DNA from: Undaria pinnatifida
Taxonomy: Eukaryota; Sar; Phaeophyceae; Laminariales; Alariaceae
Length of the DNA stretch: 64,000 nucleotides
Assembly: GCA_012845835.1 (NCBI GenBank)
Contig: JABAKD010000024.1
Span: 7,095,103 to 7,159,102 of the forward strand
Direction of reading: 5' to 3'
Part shown: positions 56,628 through 64,000 of the stretch, in pieces
How the letters are laid out: every line of letters starts with the position of its first letter
Numbering within the stretch: position 1 is the stretch's first letter
Notes under the pieces: generated by a model
The model's database searches: none
What the model saw: the letters and a program-made list of their open reading frames with translations, nothing else
What the model was told of the DNA's origin: nothing
Program-made: the position numbers and the translations under genes

Positions 56628-57027
56628 TGTGGTGGTACTCCGAGTGGGGGGATGCGTGGTTGGTCGGTGTTGGGAAGCGTGCTCCTCATGGGTTCCGGTG
56701 CCCTTGTTTGGTCTCTCCTCATGGCTCGCTGGATAGACTCAAAAGCTTATACATTATTTCCTCTTCATTGGACTCTGAAAGACAGACAACACAGGCCCTT
56801 GGCACACGGTAGTGCAGGGCAGAGCAAGTATAGCAGGTAGAGCTGGTAGAGCAGGTAGTGAGATATGGGGCGTCCTGCTTGTCCCATCATCGTCACCTAC
56901 ATTATCGCCCATCTATGATGGCCTTGACGTGAATGTGACATCTAATGTCACGTGGTTTCACCTCAACCATGACATGGTTTCACGTCGAATCTATAAACTA
57001 TCCTTCTACGGAGGGCACTCCATTACA
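56628..57027 (-). repeat. 3' LTR, 400 bp
   Basis: TGTGGTGGTACTCCGAG to GGGCACTCCATTACA. Confidence 0.9.
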
Positions 57028-60000
57028 CTAGGCCACCCTGAATAGTCGTAGATGCAGATCTCCTGCCAATCAAAGGATGCCAACAAAACATCCAGAATTG
57101 GGAAGGGGATCGAAGATGCGGCTATTCGAAACAATCGAAAATGAGGCTATAGATTCCCCCACACCTCGTAATAATGAGGCTTAAACGCCTCATTGCAAGA
57201 TATACAACCCTATGATGGAGCTCACAACCGTGAGAGCTCGAGAAAGGGTATGTACCTACGGTATACCAGTAGCAATCGGCCTACGAAAACACGAAGGGCG
57301 TGGCCACTGAGCGCAAGGATGCGAAGGGGGCCAAAGAAGAAGGTATAGACGCGGAAACCAAGTCAGAAGAGAAGAAGGGAACACGTGTCACGCTGTGGGG
57401 GCCAGACGAGTTTACGGCCTGAAGCGTAGTGCCTAAGGGGCGGGCGGTCGGTCCATTTGCCGGAAGACAAGAGAGAAATAAAGGAACACTGCCTAACAGA
57501 ACATCAGAGTCCGCTACGTTGGACATGGACACCTGACGTGGGGCCATCGCTTGGACGGTGAAAGAGAAACAACCAAGACGCGAAGAAGTACGCAAGCGTC
57601 GGGCCATTAATCGAAAGGCAGAAGAGAAAGAGCCTGAAGCAAGAGAAAACAAAAACAGTGCCTGAAATAATGTCAGGGTCCGCAAGGTTGGACCTGGGAG
57701 GCTGACGTGGGACCATTGGTCGAAAGGCAAAACCATCAATAACCAGTACGCTGATGTGTAACGGAAGCACAGGGGCCGTAATGTGGGACCTAGGAGGCTA
57801 GCATAAGGCCCTTGGTCGAACTGTAGAAAGGGAAACCGAGGCTACCAAAACAAATCGCGAAAACGCAGTGAAAGACAACACCGCAGTGAAATACAACACC
57901 TAAACAGTGTCACAGACAACACCAAAATGATGGTACTGGAGGCGTGTGTGATACGCCGGAAAGCTTAACCGGGGGGCAACAGTGGAGTACCCTTGAAAGC
58001 TATCTGGGTACAGTGCCATGAAAACGGGAAGAAATATGTGGTGAAGTCACCTAGCCAAAGCTATACGCAAACAAGGACGAAACTGAAACGTAGACACCAG
58101 AAAGACGGAAGGCACTATCGGAAGCCGGAAAGAGAGTCGACATATGACACCTTGAGAGGCTAACTAATAACGGGAACAATGCCAGCAAACGTAGCGAGGC
58201 TATTCAACCATAACAAAGCAAGCCAAAAACGGGGTCAACACGAGGATACTCGTCCAGCTCGAAGCAGCGCTGAAAGTGTCTAGATCCAGAAAGAATGCAG
58301 GGAACAGAGAAGACAATATGAAGAAAAGCCGCAGCTGGGTACTATACGTCGGGAACGCGGGGTCGCTAACGTGGAGCAACCCTGAAAAGGTAACCGAGAA
58401 AAATGCACGGAAAAACAGGAAATAGGCAAATCGTGTCATAGCAACGTGCTGCAGCCTGACAAAAAGAAGGGTCCATAGCAAAGGACCTTGAAAGGCTACT
58501 TTCAGAAAACGAGCAACACTAGGTACGTAGCGAAGGCATACCTCCGAAAGCGATTTCGTCGGAAAAAAAAACGACACGAAAGAGGGTCAACAGGGAACGA
58601 CCTATATGGGCTGCGAAGCCAAACTGGAGTCAAAACGTGGGCCCGATGCGACAAGTACGCCAACAAGCCAAGAGCAAAACGGGGGCCAAGAGGGGACGGC
58701 CTGTGGACTGCACAGTCAGGGCGGGCTGTAAACCCATGATTAAGGACGGTGCAGTTAAACCCTATGGGCAGGTATGCCGAAAAGAAACAAGAAAAAGTGG
58801 TCGAGAGAAACAAGCTGCAAAGCCAGGACGGGGGTCAGTGTCGTTGGACCGTAGGGGCAGCGGTGCCGAGAGACAAAGACAAGAAATAATGGTCCAGGGG
58901 AATAGATCTGCTAGCTACAAAGCTAGAACGGAGCCCAACAGCAAGGGGCTCTTGGCGGCAGGTACGACCAAACACAAAGGCAGAGGCCAAAGAGAACCGA
59001 CAGATGGGCTGGAGAGCCAGCACGGGACCGCTAACGTGGAACCTAAGGGGGGCTCTCAATGTGAAGCCAGTGGTCGACAACATGGGACCATAGACAGTAG
59101 CAATAGCTGAAATGCCGTAATACCAAGTGGCTGGGGCTAAAGTGCAGCGACGTCAGTCGTGGGAAGAAGTACGGCAAGAACAAAGAAAGGTCCAACAACG
59201 AAAGGGACGTATGCCAAGGGGCAAGGAGAAGTCCAACAGCAACAACAAAAAAGGAGGTAAAGCCTCGCGAAAAACGAAGAGAAATAACGCGGAAAGCATC
59301 CATGTTGTCACCAATCGCATAAGGCGAGGTGGGAACGACACGATAGAAAACCTCGACATGGTTCGGAAACGCCATGGTTCGTCGTTGTGCACGAAACGTG
59401 GGCAGGCTACATCGGTGGTAGAAGGCGGAAGCAAAACTACAAAGGCAAACACTTGTCGTACTGTAGAAAAGTGGAACAACTTGGGCGCGAGTTCAGGATC
59501 AAGGCGCCCATGAAGGTCACCGAAAAAGTAACAAGTGCCATACTTTGAATGCGGCAAATAAGACAGAAGGCATACTACTACGTTAAAACGTTGTTGGGGG
59601 CTCAATGATACTGAGACTGTAAGGGAATACTTTGGGGGGCCACAAGGCGATAACACTTACGATACTGGTAACTACCAGGTAGAATTGTACTGAGATAGTA
59701 GGGTCCAAAGCTTATACGCGCACTAAGCGTTCACTCCCAGAAGAAAGGAGAGAGTACTACTACGGTCGGCCGCTAACTGCGCACAGCGATAACCACTAAG
59801 GAGCAAGCGTGACCAGAAATAACAAGAAAAAAAAATCAAATAATACCCGCGTTGCATGGACGCGAAAGCGGAAGGTATCGGTTCCGAAAATTCACGAACG
59901 CCAGAGTCGGGAGGAAATACGTTCCGAAAACGCACACACTGCAGAAAGGAGGGGGTGTACATTCCCATCCGGCACATAGTGCAGGGGGAGGGGAAACCAA

Positions 60001-61338
60001 GATAGAAAAACCAAGCTAACACGATGTTATTTTCAAACTCATACCGTGAGAGCGGTGAAAACGGGGTCTTAACGCAACGGAGGGCTAATAAACTCTGTGA
60101 ACGAGCACGCACATGGTGCAGACGATATCTCGGCTGAGAAGGAATCAGGCGAAACTATTACGATGTCGCGGGCTGATACCGTAAGTCGGACAGAGGGAGG
60201 GGGCAAGTCACGTACAACTCTAGTAATGCTAGCGGCGCGCATGCACAGCGCGCAAGCGAAGTTCAGGCTAATAAGGACCAAGCGAAACTACCATGGTTTC
60301 GGGGGTTGATACTATAAAGAAGCCTAGAGAGGGGGGGGGGTCGTGAACAAACGACGGACCCGGAAATACTAGCAGCTGATGTCGTGAAACTCTGAAAATG
60401 TGGCCTACTATAGAGCCATTCCTAGGTCAGAGATGCACTGCTCGAAAGGTTACAGCACACAGCGTGCTGGTACCTGGTAAAAATATGCCAAGAAACCAAA
60501 ACCCATACATGGTTCAGCTAAAAAACGAAACCCAAAAAATAGTCACGCACTACTGCAGGCCTGCTGTGTCTATAATACTCCGTATAGATTACAGTATTAG
60601 CAGAAATGCGGGGGGATGGCCAAAAGTAGGAGAGAGAACAAGGGCGAGTTATTGCCTTCACCCGAAGCGCGCAACTCGGACTCGGGGGGGTGTGGTAGGG
60701 CAAACTATTGCACATGTACCCCTATTCCGCGACGACACGGTACAGTAGTAAGGTGTGGTGCAACGGAGCCGGCCACTCGAATTAGTCGAGTGCAAACAGC
60801 TCACAGGGGTCCAACTGCGAGATTTCCCACAAGGTTTTATTACGGGAACCTGGCGGGGTATTCGTCTGGACAGGACTCCCAACATTGGAACGAACCACTT
60901 GGAATTAGAGTGGGAACGCTTTTGGAGTGGAAAAGAGGTGAAGACAACTGAATAGACCATAGCACCAAAACAAAAATATGGGAGCATTTTCTTCGTTCGA
61001 TTGTCATAGTAGTGTCCCACGAAGAGAGAGCACGGGAAGACAATATTTCGAAAAACTGCTGCGCAAAGCCGTGGTAGCTGCAGACTCAACAGGTCCGTCG
61101 CATAGTAGAGGCCCGGAGGGGCCCGTGGTTTGCGGATAGGAGACAAATAGATAACCAAGTTCGCTACTGGAGGAAAGGGAGTACCTGGTATGTTAAAAGA
61201 CGAGAGGAAAAAAATAAATAAAGAAAAGCTACCTAAAAAAAACGGGAAAAGTAAAATGCAAAGCTGTGCAAGCCGAAAAGAGCTTGCCTTGAGGAGAGAA
61301 GAACACCGGGGAGAAGGTCACGAAGCCCAAGGTCGACA

Positions 61339-61363
61339 CGTTCACTGCTACGACGACGCCAAT
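61339..61363 (-). promoter_or_regulatory. Primer-binding site, tRNA-Ser type (short match)
   Basis: Minus strand: AT, then TGGCGTCGTCGTAGCAG. The first 11 nt equal the site at 46427, then it diverges. Confidence 0.55.
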
Positions 61364-61763
61364 TGTGGTGGTACTCCGAGTGGGGGGATGCGTGGTTGGT
61401 CGGTGTTGGGAAGCGTGCTCCTCATGGGTTCCGGTGCCCTTGTTTGGTCTCTCCTCATGGCTCGCTGGATAGATTCAAAAGCTTATACATTATTTCCTCT
61501 TCATTGGACTCTGAAAGACAGACAACACAGGCCCTTGGCACACGGTAGTGCAGGGCAGAGCAAGTATAGCAGGTAGAGCTGGTAGAGCAGGTAGTGAGAT
61601 ATGGGGCGTCCTGCTTGTCCCATCATCGTCACCTACATTATCGCCCATCTATGATGGCCTTGACGTGAATGTGACATCTAATGTCACGTGGTTTCACCTC
61701 AACCATGACATGGTTTCACGTCGAATCTATAAACTATCCTTCTACGGAGGGCACTCCATTACA
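61364..61763 (-). repeat. 5' LTR, 400 bp
   Basis: Nearly identical partner of 56628-57027. Confidence 0.9.
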
Positions 61764-62080
61764 CCCCCCCCTCACCGGTTATTCGACTTACAGGATTCAC
61801 TAGATAGATAAACGGATACATTTCCCTCCACAGCTGTCAGATTTGGTCCCACTCAGAAACGGGTTTTAAAGTTTACGCGCACAGACTGACTACCATCACC
61901 CTGTTGACCCTGATAGCTACACGCTGCTGTAGTTGTAAGGGGAGTCGCCGACCTATATCATAAATGAAGACACACAACTCGTAATACGCGCGATCGGAGT
62001 ATCACACACAGCTTGCAAGATGAGTTTCGACGAAATCTTCGATCTCACAGCTGGAGTGTATTTTCTTTTTTTTACAGTAT
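61764..62080 (-). repeat. G-run TIR family, reverse arm continued
   Basis: CTCACCGGTTATTCGACTTA and the terminal module ending GATCTCACAGCTGGAGTGTA. The arm began at 56592 before the LTR insertion. Confidence 0.8.
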
Positions 62081-62099
62081 ATTGTAAAAATACAAATAA

Positions 62100-62180
62100 A
62101 TACACTCCATCCAGCTGTGAGATCGAGGATTTTGTCGAAGCTCATCTTTGCAAGCTGTGTGTGATACTCAGACCGATTAT
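62100..62180 (+). repeat. TIR-end module fragment, forward
   Basis: ACACTCCATCCAGCTGTGAG to GTGTGTGATACTCAGACCG, cut short before the MITE at 62195. Confidence 0.7.
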
Positions 62181-62194
62181 TTTATAACATTATA

Positions 62195-62954
62195 GGCCAT
62201 TTCTTACGCAGTCGGATTTTTCAGTCGAAAACGGCCTTTTTCGACTGAAGCCCACATAGGGCTTTCTTACGCAGTCGAAAAAGGGCTTTTTCGACTTAAC
62301 TTTTTTCGACTGAGAATTCCGACTGGCGGATCCAGTCGAAAAACTCAGTCGAAAAAGTTTTACACGTGTTTTTTGAACCGATCGCATCGCCCATCCCACC
62401 ACCAAACACACGCCCACACGGCCACACGGCCACACACCCATACCAGGTACCACACTGCAGTATCATACAAGGCGCTAACGCTGGCTTGGCCATCCCTGCT
62501 GTTGCTTCTCGCAGCAAGTCCGCGTGGCGCATTCCTAGTTCCGCTCGCCAGCAGCGTGTATCACACGACGGCAGCAGCAGCGCGCGGTCTCGATCCCATG
62601 CTGCCAACAACGGCTGCGCCTGCTATAGCTTTGGCGGCTCTCGGCTGAGTGCAACTCTACGAACGTAGCTTTGGCGGCTTTCGGCTAAGCCCAAAGCCAC
62701 CAACTTGCTGGGACGAAGGTTCGTCGAGCCGTTGCTCGCGGAGACAGCGCGAAGCACAGAGCTGCCAACCGATTTCGCCTGCTGTACAGCAGTACTCCCT
62801 CACACCAACAGCCTCTAGGAAGAGCACAAAAACTATAAAATCAACTCGACTGAGGATAAGAAGCAGGACCAGAAGAATTCAGTCGAAAAAAAGTCCACAC
62901 ACAGTCGAAAGGGCCGTTTTCGACTTGCGGAGTCCGACTGCATAAGAAATCGCT
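62195..62954. mobile_element. TA-flanked MITE, 760 bp, Tc1/mariner-like
   Basis: Inverted ends GGCCATTTCTTACGCAGTCG and, reversed, AGCGATTTCTTATGCAGTCG, continuing through CAGTCGAAAACGGCC (~60 bp imperfect). TA on both sides (62193-62194, 62955-62956). Many CAGTCGAAAA motifs subterminally. No transposase; the GC-rich middle (62480-62700) has two copies of GCTTTGGCGGCT. Confidence 0.65.
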
Positions 62955-62956
62955 TA

Positions 62957-64000
62957 ACATCATCTGTCGACGCAAAAGGTCAACCAACATTTTTAGTCTA
63001 CTTGTATGCTGATTTTATTTTCGGATCTTCCGCAATAATGGGACGATCACATATATCTTGGTCTAAGTATATCAATAGTATTTACCGTATATTTCGAGTA
63101 TTCATACCGGGTAGGTTACTCCACAACTGCCCGTGATTTAAATCATCTCGGAATGCAAAAAATATACAGTACGAGGTATTACAAAAAACAGTTCCACACA
63201 GTTTAGTAGTTGCATTTACCGTACTATTACTACAAAAAGGGCCAATGGGCCGCGAAAGCAACTGAGTTAAATCGACACACGACGCGTATGAAAATACGTG
63301 GAAGTGTGGTGCTCTATTTCTCCCACCCCATCCGCCGGAGGATGAAAAAAAAAAAATACGTGTAGGCTAATGAACAGGCTCGCCGTGTCGTGGACTGATT
63401 ATTTATGGTGTGTGGCGGATCCTAAACCCATGAACAATCGGATAATATTTCGTGCGGATCTATTTTCTTTGAACTAAAATCGTTCCTCTTGTGGTCCTCA
63501 GCTGTCCGGTTTCGATTTACTATTAATACACTGCAAATTCGCGATGCTGGCATGTATGATGCCGGGTACCAGGTACGATAATACAGCTTAATGCTACATG
63601 ACATCGCAACACACACTGCTACTGCTACTACTTCAGCAGCAGCCTACAGCAAGCAGTACAACAGCGTATTTACCCTCTCTCTGCTCTCACGGCCGCAGCA
63701 CCTATAATAGCACTACTCTTCTATCGGGTACCTGGCTGCACTCAGCAGGATAGGCATACATACTGCACATCTTCTCTGGGCATCAACACAGGCCACTCCT
63801 CCATCACCACAACAGGAACATCGACCAGCACAACTAGCGTGATGGAACACATCGTGCCTCAGGTACGGCATGCTTACACCACAAGTACTTAATATATCAT
63901 ACCCCTTGCTGAAGGTTGTTTGGTCTGCGTCTACATCTATCTACAGTAGTGCATGCTGCTTTGATACTGCCCCTCGCTAAAAACGAGTTCAGTTATATTA
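62957..64000. other. No recognisable gene
   Basis: AT-rich with a CAG/CTA-rich patch at 63610-63660. Short ORFs only. Confidence 0.45.

Larger units (their letters stand above)
56628..61763 (-). mobile_element. Young non-coding LTR retroelement (LARD-like), 5.1 kb
   Basis: Two 400-bp LTRs (56628-57027, 61364-61763), each TG..CA, with one difference noticed (GATAGACTC vs GATAGATTC). The 5-bp CCCCC on both sides fits a target duplication inside a C run of a reverse arm. Beside the right LTR, CGACGACGCCA-AT-TG matches the tRNA-Ser primer-site pattern, so the element reads on the minus strand. The 4.3-kb interior is purine-rich on the plus strand, internally repetitive (GGTCGAAAGGCA, GGACCTGGGAGGCT blocks) and without gag or pol; ORFs of 80-165 codons exist on both strands but show no domains. 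Confidence 0.85.

Noticed and set aside
58637-59513. Basic plus-strand ORFs in the 5.1-kb LTR element as Gag
   Set aside because: Opposite to the inferred element orientation; low-complexity, purine-rich sequence with no knuckle or capsid features.

Overview
The window looks like nuclear DNA of a eukaryote, most likely a stramenopile (heterokont) alga. The evidence is an intron-rich BCS1-type AAA-ATPase gene of the kind found in diatoms, brown algae and oomycetes, GT-AG introns of 0.8-3.7 kb, and a dense, nested load of retrotransposons, TIR elements, minisatellites and very long G/C homopolymers. The lineage is an inference; no species can be named.

Layout. 1-11.4 kb: the 3' part of one host gene on the + strand, with seven exons (1087-1190, 4923-5074, 5833-6009, 6831-7033, 8127-8442, 9301-9440, 11200-11410) that join in phase. 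Its introns hold MITEs, a LINE relic and fragments of other repeats. 11.4-28.5 kb: almost gene-free. It holds dispersed repeats, a ~200-bp tandem array, a possible CCHC zinc-knuckle exon, a GC-rich decayed ORF block, a 373-bp TRIM element, and a tRNA-Ser-like sequence ending in CCA that abuts a retroelement-like TG end. 28.5-36.7 kb: an 8.2-kb Ty3/gypsy-type LTR retrotransposon on the - strand. 37-38.6 kb: two possible convergent terminal exons of unknown genes. 39-62 kb: a nest of large non-autonomous terminal-inverted-repeat elements whose arms contain long G (or C) runs. It is interrupted by a 2.9-kb composite insertion (itself holding a Mutator-like element with a 9-bp target duplication), by a very young 5.1-kb non-coding LTR element (400-bp LTRs with one difference noticed), and by a 760-bp TA-flanked MITE. 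63-64 kb: nothing recognised.

The most striking content is in the gypsy element. Between RNase H and integrase its pol polyprotein carries a cytosine-5 DNA methyltransferase domain. Motifs I, IV, VI and VIII are recognisable, and it lies in the same reading frame as RT and RNase H. The PC dipeptide of motif IV reads AC. This copy is decayed: in-frame TAG codons, several one-base frameshifts, and LTRs that differ by about one base in nine. Its architecture (Gag-PR-RT-RNH-DNMT-INT-chromo-like-Tudor-like) suggests a retroelement lineage able to methylate DNA. A second theme is that three unrelated loci share the junction CCA-AT-TG, consistent with LTR elements primed by the 3' end of tRNA-Ser.
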